Assembly: GCA_964451785.1 (NCBI GenBank)
Contig: CAYVJG010000040.1
Span: forward strand, 1 to 23,559
DNA: 23,559 nucleotides
Source: JAJYSO01 sp964451785
GTDB lineage: Bacteria; Bacteroidota; Bacteroidia; Flavobacteriales; Flavobacteriaceae
Reading direction: 5' to 3'
Within the stretch, counting starts at the first letter, position 1, and each line of letters starts with the position of its first letter. The notes below the pieces were generated by a model. It ran no database searches and was not told the origin of the DNA. It worked only from the letters and a program-made list of their open reading frames with translations. This document shows positions 7,320-14,841 of this stretch, piece by piece. A program made the position numbers and the translations under genes.

Positions 7320-8075
7320 TTAGTTTTTTCTTTTTAGAACAGTATCATCAATAAACTGTTTGTAATCAGAGGTAGTTAGTTGCCAACTTGTATAAGGATA
7401 TATTGAATTTTGGTCTTCTGGGTTGTATTGCTCTAAAATGGAATTCACATTTTGCCCATTAATTCTGTATTTGTTAAGACCGACGAAATAAAATGCTGTT
7501 GTTCCATTAGCTTTGTTTGAGCTAAATAAAACCAATGTTCGCTTTGGCTTAATAGAGTAATAGATTATATATTTTTCGGTTTTTTCTATTAGTTGAAACT
7601 GGCTTTGTATTTTTTGACTTCTTCCTATTATACAGCCGTGTTCATATTCTGTAAAGGGGAGTTTTTTAGGAAATATTAATTGGTTAGAGAGCTTAAAACT
7701 AAAACAGACATCAGTAGAAAAACAATCGGGAGCACTGCAATCAGGACTGTGTAAATTAAAGGGAATACATACAAATACACTATCGTTTGAGACTGTAGCT
7801 ATAGATCTGATATACATTTCTTGAAGGAAACCCGCTTTTAAAACTTTGTTGTCTTTTGTGTTTAAAATCTTACTGCGGAGTGTGTGTTGGTGTTTTTTCC
7901 ACGTGTTGAGTTGCTTTGCGATGGTAGCGGAATCTGTATTTTTATGTGTAGTTACAACAAAAGTCGCTTGAGGAATAATTCTAATTGAAGAAGCTGTATC
8001 CGTTTGAGTTTGCCCAAAACTGTGTTTGTTGAAACATAATATGCATACAAATAAAATTTTTAATAGCTGTCTCAT
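7320..8075 (-). CDS. secreted or periplasmic protein, unknown function
   Basis: A 251-aa protein with a Sec signal peptide (basic start MRQLLK, hydrophobic core, cleavage probably after SFG at about residue 21). There is no lipobox at the cleavage site. The mature part contains a Cys cluster (CxxPDCFSTDVC, about 111-128) that could form disulphides and many short beta strands. No enzyme motif was recognised. It is transcribed divergently from the SMR exporter gene. Confidence 0.72.
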   Translation of the reverse strand: MRQLLKILFVCILCFNKHSFGQTQTDTASSIRIIPQATFVVTTHKNTDSATIAKQLNTWKKHQHTLRSKILNTKDNKVLKAGFLQEMYIRSIATVSNDSVFVCIPFNLHSPDCSAPDCFSTDVCFSFKLSNQLIFPKKLPFTEYEHGCIIGRSQKIQSQFQLIEKTEKYIIYYSIKPKRTLVLFSSNKANGTTAFYFVGLNKYRINGQNVNSILEQYNPEDQNSIYPYTSWQLTTSDYKQFIDDTVLKRKN

Positions 8076-8336
8076 GATTGAAATTAGGTCGATTGTTAAA
8101 TTTTAGTGAATCGCTGTTAATCGTTATTGTAAATAATAATATGCTAAACCATATATTAAATGTATGAAAAATAATTAAATTTAAGCAGATAAGTAATAAT
8201 GGTTAAAGTTAAATGAGGCGGATTCAAAGCACAAGTTGGTGTAAAGTGTATAATAGCAGGAGTTAGTTTGACAAAACAAAGCGGCATGTTTGTGTATAAA
8301 TCTGTATTTTCGCTAAAACATAAACAATGAAAAGTT

Positions 8337-8684
8337 ATGTCTATCAATTGGGTGTTGTTAATAATAGGAGGCTTGTGCGAGACGGGTTTTGCTATTAGTC
8401 TAGGCAAAATGCAGGTTTCGTCAGGAGGAGCCTTTTGGGGCTGGTTGGGAAGCTTTGCAGTGTGTGTAAGCTTAAGTATGTTTTTATTGTACAAATCAAT
8501 GGGTGGTTCTCAGGCTATTCCTGTGGGTACGGCTTATGCGGTGTGGGGGGCTATAGGTGCAGTAGGTACAGTTATTATGGGGGTTTTGTTGTTTAAGGAG
8601 CCTATAAATTTTTGGCGTATTTTTTTCTTGACAACTTTAGTTATTTCAGTGATTGGCTTACAGATTGTGAGTCATAAAGGATAA
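8337..8684 (+). CDS. sugE: SMR-family exporter, SugE/Gdx-like
   Basis: A 115-aa, four-helix small multidrug resistance transporter that works as an antiparallel dimer, driven by proton exchange. The essential helix-1 glutamate is Glu15 (GGLCETG). The signature PVGTAYAVWGAIGAVG in the third helix matches the SugE/Gdx branch (guanidinium and quaternary ammonium export) better than EmrE. No ykkC-type guanidine riboswitch was seen upstream. The closest -7-like box (TATTTTCG, 8305-8312) has one mismatch. Family assignment is firm; the substrate is inferred. Confidence 0.9.
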   Translation: MSINWVLLIIGGLCETGFAISLGKMQVSSGGAFWGWLGSFAVCVSLSMFLLYKSMGGSQAIPVGTAYAVWGAIGAVGTVIMGVLLFKEPINFWRIFFLTTLVISVIGLQIVSHKG

Positions 8685-8705
8685 AAATCTAATTTGTGTT
8701 CTCAC

Positions 8706-8736
8706 TTTGGTGAACATTTAAAAAGCGCTATCTTTG
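8706..8736 (+). promoter_or_regulatory. promoter of the riboswitch-pnuT transcript
   Basis: TTTG (8706-8709), 19 bases, then TATCTTTG (8729-8736), a textbook Bacteroidota promoter. Transcription should begin near 8741, just before the TPP aptamer. Confidence 0.8.
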
Positions 8737-8743
8737 CCCCGTC

Positions 8744-8838
8744 AAATAGGGGTGCTAATTTGTAATAAATTGGCTGAGATGATACCCGTGCATTTCTGTA
8801 ATGCAACACCTGATCTGGATAATGCCAGCGTGGGATTT
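8744..8838 (+). promoter_or_regulatory. TPP (thiamine pyrophosphate) riboswitch
   Basis: A complete THI-box aptamer. Short P1 stem AAAT/ATTT (8744-8747 with 8835-8838). The GGGGTGCT segment at 8749. A hairpin AATTT-gtaat-AAATT. The conserved GGCTGAGATGATACCC block. A GCATT/AATGC hairpin. Finally CCTGATCTGGATAATGCCAG and GCGTGGGA. It binds TPP and lowers expression of the downstream transporter when thiamine is plentiful. About 42 bases separate the aptamer from the ATG. They include a TAGCT-AAA-AGCTA hairpin at 8864-8876 directly before the start codon, so control at translation initiation is plausible. Confidence 0.97.
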
Positions 8839-8880
8839 ATAGTTGATTCGTCTCCTCTGTTTGTAGCTAAAAGCTATGCT

Positions 8881-9486
8881 ATGTTTGAGGATTTTATAAC
8901 ACATCTAACTGTTTTAGAGGGGTTAGGGACTTTGTTTGCTATAGGGCAGGTGATGTTGTCTCGTAATAATAATGTAAACAATTATCTTTTTGGTATTGCG
9001 GGAATTTTGATAAGTATTTACGTGCGTTATCACGCCAAACTATACGGTGATATTTTATTGGATTTGTATTATTTAGTGATGAGTATTTACGGTTGGTTCT
9101 TTTGGAAATTCGGTAAGCAAAATCATCAAGCACCAATCAGCTTTTCAACGCGACGTGAACGGAGTGTAGCTTTATTAATTGTAGTAGGTTGTTTTTTAGG
9201 AATGTATTATTGGTTAGAACACTACACCAATACTGATGTGCCGTTGTGGGATGCCTTGGTCAGTGCATTTGCTTGGGCCGGAATGTGGCTGATGGCTAAG
9301 CGAAAGATGGAAAATTGGATTTTTCTAAATATTAGTAATCTTATCGCTATACCTTTACTAATTTATAAAGGCTTATATATTTATACAGGCTTAACTGTAT
9401 TTTTGTTTGTGATGGGAATCTCAGGCTATTTAAAATGGCATTCTATAGTCAAAAAACGAAAAGAACAGGTTGCTGTAGTTCAGTGA
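8881..9486 (+). CDS. pnuT: PnuT-like thiamine transporter (PnuC family)
   Basis: A 201-aa polytopic membrane protein of the PnuC vitamin transporter family, which moves vitamins by facilitated diffusion coupled to intracellular phosphorylation. The WxxW motif of the family is at residues 72-75 (GWFFWKFG), and about seven hydrophobic helices are visible. The frame is open back to 8734, but that extension translates the TPP riboswitch; the first ATG after the aptamer, at 8881 (MFEDFITH), is therefore the start. The upstream TPP riboswitch makes thiamine the likely substrate rather than nicotinamide riboside. No kinase or thiamine-synthesis gene is adjacent. Confidence 0.92.
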   Translation: MFEDFITHLTVLEGLGTLFAIGQVMLSRNNNVNNYLFGIAGILISIYVRYHAKLYGDILLDLYYLVMSIYGWFFWKFGKQNHQAPISFSTRRERSVALLIVVGCFLGMYYWLEHYTNTDVPLWDALVSAFAWAGMWLMAKRKMENWIFLNISNLIAIPLLIYKGLYIYTGLTVFLFVMGISGYLKWHSIVKKRKEQVAVVQ

Positions 9487-9516
9487 TAAAAGAAGAAGCC
9501 CAAAATTATTAGACAT

Positions 9517-9551
9517 AAAAAACCATCTCAGGATTTGACATCTAGAGATGG
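9517..9551 (-). terminator. terminator for tatA
   Basis: CCATCTC (9523-9529) pairs with GAGATGG (9545-9551). Read on the minus strand, the stem is followed by a T6 run (A6 at 9517-9522 on the plus strand). It sits 29 bases past the tatA stop and may also roughly insulate pnuT. Confidence 0.7.
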
Positions 9552-9579
9552 GTATATCTACTACGAAGCACGACTTGTA

Positions 9580-9786
9580 TTATTTGTGTCCTTCTACTTT
9601 TTCTGAAGCACTATCAGCAACTTCTTTAGCATTTTCTTCTTTAGTAGCATCTTTAAATTCTTTGATGCCACTACCTAATCCGCGCATTAATTCAGGGATC
9701 TTTTGTCCTCCAAATAAAAGAAGGATAATCACTCCGATAATCACATATTGCCAAGGGCCGATAACTAGGAAAATCATTGATTCCAT
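9580..9786 (-). CDS. tatA: Sec-independent translocase protein TatA/TatE
   Basis: A 68-aa pore-forming subunit of the twin-arginine system, which exports folded proteins across the inner membrane. One N-terminal helix (IGPWQYVIIGVIILLL) is followed by the hinge FGGQKIPEL and an amphipathic helix (MRGLGSGIKEFKDATKE), then a short charged tail. The frame stays open to 9834, but that would start upstream of the -7 box. The ATG at 9786 lies about 14 bases after the predicted transcription start and gives the usual family length. The third codon after it is another ATG (9775-9777), an alternative start. No tatC is in the window. Confidence 0.93.
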   Translation of the reverse strand: MESMIFLVIGPWQYVIIGVIILLLFGGQKIPELMRGLGSGIKEFKDATKEENAKEVADSASEKVEGHK

Positions 9787-9805
9787 AACGTTTGTTTTTA
9801 TTGTA

Positions 9806-9834
9806 CAAAAATAGGAATTAATAATTAAACACAA
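9806..9834 (-). promoter_or_regulatory. promoter of tatA
   Basis: On the minus strand TTG (9834-9832), 18 bases, then TATTTTTG (9813-9806). It decides the tatA start at 9786 by excluding the longer open frame. Confidence 0.65.
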
Positions 9835-9933
9835 TCATAAGTAGCCAATAAATCCTATATAAATTTAAAATTACGCTGTATCTTGAGACCTTTTTACAAT
9901 GTAGCAAACCTTCTCTAAGCGTTTAAATAGACG

Positions 9934-10015
9934 ATAATACCGTATGGACAAATTATATAGTCCAATTTTGACAGCAGTCTCATTGTACTGTATAATTTGT
10001 TACCCACGGCATTAT
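9934..10015. repeat. imperfect long inverted repeat
   Basis: The arm at 9934-9957 (ATAATACCGT..CAAATTATA) and the arm at 9991-10015 (TATAATTTG..ACGGCATTAT) are mostly complementary over about 24 bases around a 33-base loop. It lies in the 334-base gap between divergent tatA and the M23 peptidase gene. It could be a small mobile-element remnant or an operator-like site. The remainder of the gap (9835-9933 and 10016-10168) is AT-rich; a short AAGCC-TT-GGCTT hairpin lies near 10089-10100 between T and A runs. Confidence 0.5.
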
Positions 10016-10168
10016 ACCTACATAAAATATTATAAATCGGGCTAAAAAATAATTCTAATTGGTATAATTTGAAGATTTATGTTTTTTTAAAGCCTTGGCT
10101 TCTAAAAAAAAATTAAATTGTCCTGTTTTTAAATAGAGCATTAGTTTAAGGTTAGGATATATAATTAT

Positions 10169-11035
10169 ATGGCAGAAAAAAAGAGAAAAAAGATTGCTAA
10201 GAAATTACTGCACAAATACAAGTTAATCATTCTTAATGAAGAAACTTTTGAAGAGCGTTTGACCTTGCGGCTCAATCGATTAAACGTATTTGTTATCACA
10301 GGAGTTTCAGCGATTATTTTAATTATTTTGACAACTTTATTGATAGCCTTTACACCTTTACGCGAATATATTCCTGGCTATGCTTCGGTTGAGTTGCGTA
10401 AAAAAGCGGTGACATTAGTTGAAAAAACAGACTCCTTAGAGCAAGTTATTGCAAACAATAATCGGTATTTTAAATCCATTCAAAATATATTAAGAGGCAC
10501 TGTTCCGCAACCGCTAGATACTTTGCCACAAGATAGTATTACAGTAACCCATATAGATCCGACAACCGTTGATCTAGCTCCTTCACGTTTAGACACATTG
10601 TTGCGTCATGAAGTGGCTCAGAGTGAAAAATACAATGTTTTTCATCCTGCAATTGATCAATCGAGTTTTAAACTTTTTCCTCCTGTTGAAGGTCGTGTGA
10701 CGGACAGTTTTAATATTACTAAAAAACATTACGGTATAGATTTAAGTGTCGCTGAAGATTTACCCGTTAAGGCTACAGCCAATGGTACGGTGATTTTTGC
10801 AGAGTGGACAGTAGAAACCGGTTATGTCATCATACTAGAACACAGTTATGGGTTGATTTCAGTATACAAACACAATTCGTCATTACTAAAAAAACAAGGC
10901 GATTTTGTAAAAGCAGGAGAAGTGATAGCCATGACTGGAAATACTGGAAAATTTACAACAGGACCACATTTACATTTTGAACTTTGGCGTGATGGTTATC
11001 CTATAAATCCAACAGAATTTTTAGATTTTCAATAA
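10169..11035 (+). CDS. M23-family (LytM) peptidoglycan endopeptidase, membrane-anchored
   Basis: A 288-aa protein. The N-terminus is cytosolic and very basic (residues 1-38), followed by one membrane helix (about 39-61), a linker and a C-terminal LytM domain (about 170-288). Zinc ligands fit His187 and Asp191 (HYGID) and His269 of the HLH motif (PHLHFEL, 267-269). His235 (VYKHNS) and His267 match the catalytic positions of LytM. All key residues are present, so it should be an active metallopeptidase cutting peptide cross-links in the cell wall, facing the periplasm. It is the first gene of a tight three-gene operon (5 bases to the next gene). Confidence 0.92.
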   Translation: MAEKKRKKIAKKLLHKYKLIILNEETFEERLTLRLNRLNVFVITGVSAIILIILTTLLIAFTPLREYIPGYASVELRKKAVTLVEKTDSLEQVIANNNRYFKSIQNILRGTVPQPLDTLPQDSITVTHIDPTTVDLAPSRLDTLLRHEVAQSEKYNVFHPAIDQSSFKLFPPVEGRVTDSFNITKKHYGIDLSVAEDLPVKATANGTVIFAEWTVETGYVIILEHSYGLISVYKHNSSLLKKQGDFVKAGEVIAMTGNTGKFTTGPHLHFELWRDGYPINPTEFLDFQ

Positions 11036-11040
11036 GAGAT

Positions 11041-12540
11041 ATGAGCATAAAATCTTTAGGTGCAAAATTATTTGCTAAAACAGAAGTAAAAAAAATCCAC
11101 AAGTGGGCGGCTAATCCAATAGAAACCCAAAAGAAAGTGTTTCGCAACTTGATTGATACGGCGCAACACACAAGCTTTGGAAAAGAGCACAACTTTTCTG
11201 CTATACAAACGTATACTGACTTTGCTCAGGCAGTTCCGGTGCGTGATTATGAGCAATTAAAACCTTATGTAGAACGTGTAGTGGCGGGAGAAACGGATGT
11301 TTTATGGCCGGGAAAACCGCTTTATTTTGCCAAAACCTCAGGCACTACTAGCGGCGCAAAATTTATTCCGTTAACAAAAGCCTCAATGCCAACACATATT
11401 TCGGGAGCGCGTAATGCCATTTTAAATTACATTGCAGAGACCGGACAGACAGATTTTGTAAACGGCAAAATGATTTTCTTGCAGGGGAGCCCTGTTTTAA
11501 AAGAAATTAATGGCGTTCAAGCCGGACGACTCTCAGGAATTGTGGCGCATTTTGTGCCTTCATATTTGCAAAAAAATCGCATGCCGAGTTGGAAAACGAA
11601 TTGTATTGAAGACTGGGAAGAAAAACTCGAAGCTATTATAGATGAAACGCTACAAGAAGACATGACGGTTATTAGCGGTATTCCGTCTTGGGTGCAGATG
11701 TATTACGAACATCTGGTGGCACGTACCGGTAAATCTGTAGGGGAGATTTTCCCTAATTTTAAGTTGTTTATTTATGGCGGTGTAAATTTTGAACCTTATC
11801 GCGCCAGATTTGAAAAATTAATTGGACGTAAGCTGCCAAGTATAGAACTTTACCCCGCATCAGAAGGCTTTTTTGCTTTTCAGGATAAACAAGATGCCCA
11901 GGGCATGTTACTGCGTTTGAATGCAGGGATTTTTTATGAATTTATAAAAACGACTGAATTTTTTGACGAAAACCCTAAACGCTATACCATAGGAGAGGTG
12001 GAATGTGGCGTAAATTATGTGATGATTATTTCGACTTCTGCAGGACTTTGGGGCTATAATTTAGGCGATACGGTTCAGTTTACTTCATTGGCTCCTTATC
12101 GCGTCATTGTTTCAGGCCGATTAAAACACTTTATATCCGCCTTTGGAGAGCATGTCATCGGTAAAGAAGTTGAAGTTGCTTTAAAGCAAACACTAACCGA
12201 ATTTGACGTGCGAGTGAATGAATTTTCTGTCGCCCCGCAAATTAACCCCAAAGAAGGCTTGCCTTATCACCAATGGATGATTGAATTTGATAAAGCTCCT
12301 CAAGATATTGATGCTTTTGCGCAGCGCTTAGATGAACATATGTGTTTACAGAACACTTATTACAAGGATTTGATTCAAGGCAAAATTTTGCGTACCTTGG
12401 TGATTACAAAAATTCAAACCGATGGTTTTCAAAACTATATGAGCTCTATAGGAAAACTTGGCGGGCAAAACAAAATACCTCGTCTTACCAACGATAGGAA
12501 ACTCGCCCAAAAATTGCTAAAATTTAAATTAGATGACTAA
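11041..12540 (+). CDS. GH3-family adenylate-forming protein
   Basis: A 499-aa member of the GH3 superfamily, related to plant enzymes that adenylate carboxylic acids and join them to amino acids. Visible hallmarks are the ATP/phosphate loop KTSGTTSGAKFIPLT at 98-112, YPASEG at 271-276, the LWGYNLGDTV motif at 336-345 (plant equivalents read LYRYRxGD), and the VSGRLKHFISAFGEH hinge at 358-371. The bacterial substrate is not known. The 5-base gap to the M23 gene and 8-base overlap with the next gene show co-transcription, and translational coupling with the downstream gene is likely. Confidence 0.9.
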   Translation: MSIKSLGAKLFAKTEVKKIHKWAANPIETQKKVFRNLIDTAQHTSFGKEHNFSAIQTYTDFAQAVPVRDYEQLKPYVERVVAGETDVLWPGKPLYFAKTSGTTSGAKFIPLTKASMPTHISGARNAILNYIAETGQTDFVNGKMIFLQGSPVLKEINGVQAGRLSGIVAHFVPSYLQKNRMPSWKTNCIEDWEEKLEAIIDETLQEDMTVISGIPSWVQMYYEHLVARTGKSVGEIFPNFKLFIYGGVNFEPYRARFEKLIGRKLPSIELYPASEGFFAFQDKQDAQGMLLRLNAGIFYEFIKTTEFFDENPKRYTIGEVECGVNYVMIISTSAGLWGYNLGDTVQFTSLAPYRVIVSGRLKHFISAFGEHVIGKEVEVALKQTLTEFDVRVNEFSVAPQINPKEGLPYHQWMIEFDKAPQDIDAFAQRLDEHMCLQNTYYKDLIQGKILRTLVITKIQTDGFQNYMSSIGKLGGQNKIPRLTNDRKLAQKLLKFKLDD

Positions 12541-14218
12541 GAAATTAAAATATAAAAAACGAACCCGTGCTCAAGAAAGTACACATGCCATTGAGCGCTT
12601 ATACGTCACCATGCGACATTTGTTTAATCGCGGTTTTTATAAACCTATGGGGGTGTCAGGAGAAACCTTGCGGGAGGCTTTATTGTTTTTAAGACCTGAA
12701 ATCTATGGTTCTATAGCTGAAAAAAAGATGGAGATAGACGGTCTTTTATACATCATTGAGCGTTTACCTCATGGCATTGAAGAATGTAGATTTATAAATT
12801 TAACCAGCGATGAAGGCTATAAAAATTCGCATTTTAAGCCCATCATTCCACCCAAACGTCGCCGAAATTGCTATCGTATTGATAGTGAACAAATGAATAT
12901 AGAAATCACGCGTGGTCGCTCCGAAATTTATGATATACTGACGCATTTGACGTTTCTATTTATTGAATCCCATAAAATTAGAACCGCCGTATTGTTGAAT
13001 GATACCGGACACACGACTCGTGATTGGCAGAAGTTGAAAATGGCTGTAGCCCAGCCCGAATTAACTGATGAACAACGCGAAATAGCCTTGTCGCATGTGG
13101 CTAATATCTTGGGGCATACGTTTGAGGAATTATTAGCAGTTTATCCCTTGTTTAGTACTCCTGATGACAAAGATCGATTTTTGAAAATCGTGTATAACAT
13201 GGGGCGTTTGGCTATTGAAGAGAAATTAGATGACAAAAATAAACGAACCATAGCTTTTACTCCTGTGTTGCGCGAACGTATAGGCCATCATATCCACGGT
13301 GAAATTTGGGCTGATAAAGTTAAGAAAGAGCTTGCTGAGTCAGGATTAATTCATCGTAAAATGCACATTATTAGTGCCAACATGCACAGTGTGATGAACA
13401 CCCTTTACGCAGAGCTGGCATTGGCTGACGAGATGAAGAAAAACGGTAATTTTGAGGTCTATGAATCCTTAAGTCAGCAATCAAACAGTGCCAAGCGTCT
13501 TAAAGTTGAAAACATAGCGCTTAACCGAGGTCTGCGTTTTATCAAAGATGAAAGTGGGGCTAATATTAATGTGCAAGTAATTGATACTGCTAAATTGCAA
13601 CACACCAATCCGCGCTTTCAGGTTAAAAATGAAAAGGAGGCGCCAGTGATTGTTGTGATGGATTATGCCTTTGGAGAACAAGCTTATGAAACAATGGATG
13701 AGCTACTCAGGCCGTATGAGCAAGAAGGGGAGTTGACTTATTTAAATATAGAATCCATTTCTATCATGGGAAAAGCCGGAATTTTAGAAGGTAAAAAAGG
13801 AGATATTATGATTCCTAATGCCCATTTATTTGAGGGAACAGCAGATAATTATCCCTTTAAAAATGAATTGAAACTTAAAGATTTAGAGGGACAAGGAATA
13901 GATGTTTACAAAGGACCAATGGTTACAGTATTAGGAACTTCTTTGCAAAATAAAGACGTTTTACAGTTTTTCTATGAATCTACATGGAATGTGATTGGTT
14001 TAGAAATGGAAGGCGCTCATTATCAAAAAGCAATCCAGGCTGCTGCTAAATTACGAGGTAATATCTCGCCTGATGTCAAAGTGCGCTATGCCTATTACGC
14101 CAGCGATAATCCATTAGAAACAGGAAGTACCTTAGCTTCAGGAGGCTTAGGAACAACAGGTGTAAAACCGACTTATCTGATTACAGAAAAAATCTTAGAA
14201 CAGATTTTTAAAGATTAA
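12533..14218 (+). CDS. uncharacterised protein with nucleoside-phosphorylase-like C-terminal half
   Basis: A 561-aa cytosolic protein, family unnamed to me with certainty (possibly DUF6909, unverified). The N-terminal part (1-~280) is mostly helical, with a conserved-looking MRHLFNRGFYKPMGVSGE near 27-44. The C-terminal part (~345-561) carries features of the nucleoside phosphorylase/nucleosidase fold: a strand PVIVVMDYAFG at 371-381; GKAGILEGKKGDIMIP at 413-428; EMEGAHY at 491-497, like the ribose-binding Met-Glu motif of MTA/SAH nucleosidase; and ASDNP at 523-527, where Asp525 fits the catalytic acid. It overlaps the GH3 gene by 8 bases (start ATG inside the GH3 end). Function is inferred only at fold level. 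Confidence 0.8.
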   Translation: MTKKLKYKKRTRAQESTHAIERLYVTMRHLFNRGFYKPMGVSGETLREALLFLRPEIYGSIAEKKMEIDGLLYIIERLPHGIEECRFINLTSDEGYKNSHFKPIIPPKRRRNCYRIDSEQMNIEITRGRSEIYDILTHLTFLFIESHKIRTAVLLNDTGHTTRDWQKLKMAVAQPELTDEQREIALSHVANILGHTFEELLAVYPLFSTPDDKDRFLKIVYNMGRLAIEEKLDDKNKRTIAFTPVLRERIGHHIHGEIWADKVKKELAESGLIHRKMHIISANMHSVMNTLYAELALADEMKKNGNFEVYESLSQQSNSAKRLKVENIALNRGLRFIKDESGANINVQVIDTAKLQHTNPRFQVKNEKEAPVIVVMDYAFGEQAYETMDELLRPYEQEGELTYLNIESISIMGKAGILEGKKGDIMIPNAHLFEGTADNYPFKNELKLKDLEGQGIDVYKGPMVTVLGTSLQNKDVLQFFYESTWNVIGLEMEGAHYQKAIQAAAKLRGNISPDVKVRYAYYASDNPLETGSTLASGGLGTTGVKPTYLITEKILEQIFKD

Positions 14219-14234
14219 CTATTTCAAACGCTAA

Positions 14235-14272
14235 AAACCCACCTTAAAACTTAACTGTATTAAGGTGGGTTT
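14235..14272. terminator. bidirectional terminator
   Basis: A 13-bp perfect stem AAACCCACCTTAA (14235-14247) / TTAAGGTGGGTTT (14260-14272) with a 12-base loop, between convergent genes. T-rich tails exist on both strands (TTTGTATTT on plus; TTTTTAG on minus), so it can serve the GH3 operon and the dxs-thioesterase unit. Confidence 0.85.
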
Positions 14273-14309
14273 GTATTTAAAAGTGGGTTTACTTTTTTAC
14301 AGTAATACT

Positions 14310-14810
14310 TTATACTAAAGCCACTTTTTCAAGACGTTCAGGGTTGATGTCGCAAGGTTTTATTCCGTGTTTACGCGTATCCTCTTTTGTTAAGAATTTA
14401 AAATCTTCAGATTTTTTGAGATTTTCAAAACGCTTGCTGATAGTTTCAGGTAATACCGTAAGACGTCTTGTTTCGAGGTCAATCCAAGCGCCCATCATTT
14501 CACAGGTAGCCATATTGCGACCGTGTTGATCATAAATATTGTGTACAAATTCAAAGAAGGTGCCGTCTTCAGAATAGCCTTTTAGTTCCACACTGATGTA
14601 TATAGGTTCATCAGGCGATACTTCTCTAAAATAATAGATGTTTTCATAAAACGCCACAGGCCCTAAATCATATTCCTCCAAAACCTTTTGAGTCACTCCG
14701 CTTTGGCGAATAAAATTGAGTCGCGCTTGGCTCATCAAGTTTACAAATGAATAATTTGCTAAATGACGATTAGCATCTAAGTCACTCCAACGAATATTAA
14801 ATTTTTCCAT
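14310..14810 (-). CDS. hotdog-fold acyl-CoA/acyl-ACP thioesterase
   Basis: A 166-aa 4HBT-type thioesterase hydrolysing acyl thioesters in the cytosol. The N-terminal motif RWSDLDANRHLANY (7-20) matches the family's D-x-D-x-x-x-H-x-x-N active-site segment, with Asp12 the likely catalytic residue. A long hotdog helix follows (FVNLMSQARLNFIRQSG), then strands such as YYFREVSPDEPIYISVELKGY. It begins 31 bases past the dxs stop on the same strand and is probably co-transcribed with it. Substrate chain length cannot be inferred. Confidence 0.88.
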   Translation of the reverse strand: MEKFNIRWSDLDANRHLANYSFVNLMSQARLNFIRQSGVTQKVLEEYDLGPVAFYENIYYFREVSPDEPIYISVELKGYSEDGTFFEFVHNIYDQHGRNMATCEMMGAWIDLETRRLTVLPETISKRFENLKKSEDFKFLTKEDTRKHGIKPCDINPERLEKVALV

Positions 14811-14841
14811 AAATCAGTAGTTATAATCGGATAGCAAGTTA

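Noticed and set aside
8156..8494. 112-codon open frame on the minus strand
   Set aside because: It overlaps the SMR exporter gene and has no recognisable features.
8734..8880. N-terminal extension of the pnuT frame
   Set aside because: It lies inside the TPP riboswitch and its promoter box, so it is leader RNA and not coding.
9548..9814. 88-codon plus-strand frame opposite tatA
   Set aside because: Antisense shadow of a clear tatA gene.
10078..10112. possible bidirectional terminator (AAGCC-TT-GGCTT with T and A runs)
   Set aside because: On both strands the stem is followed by A residues and not T residues, so it cannot act as a standard intrinsic terminator.
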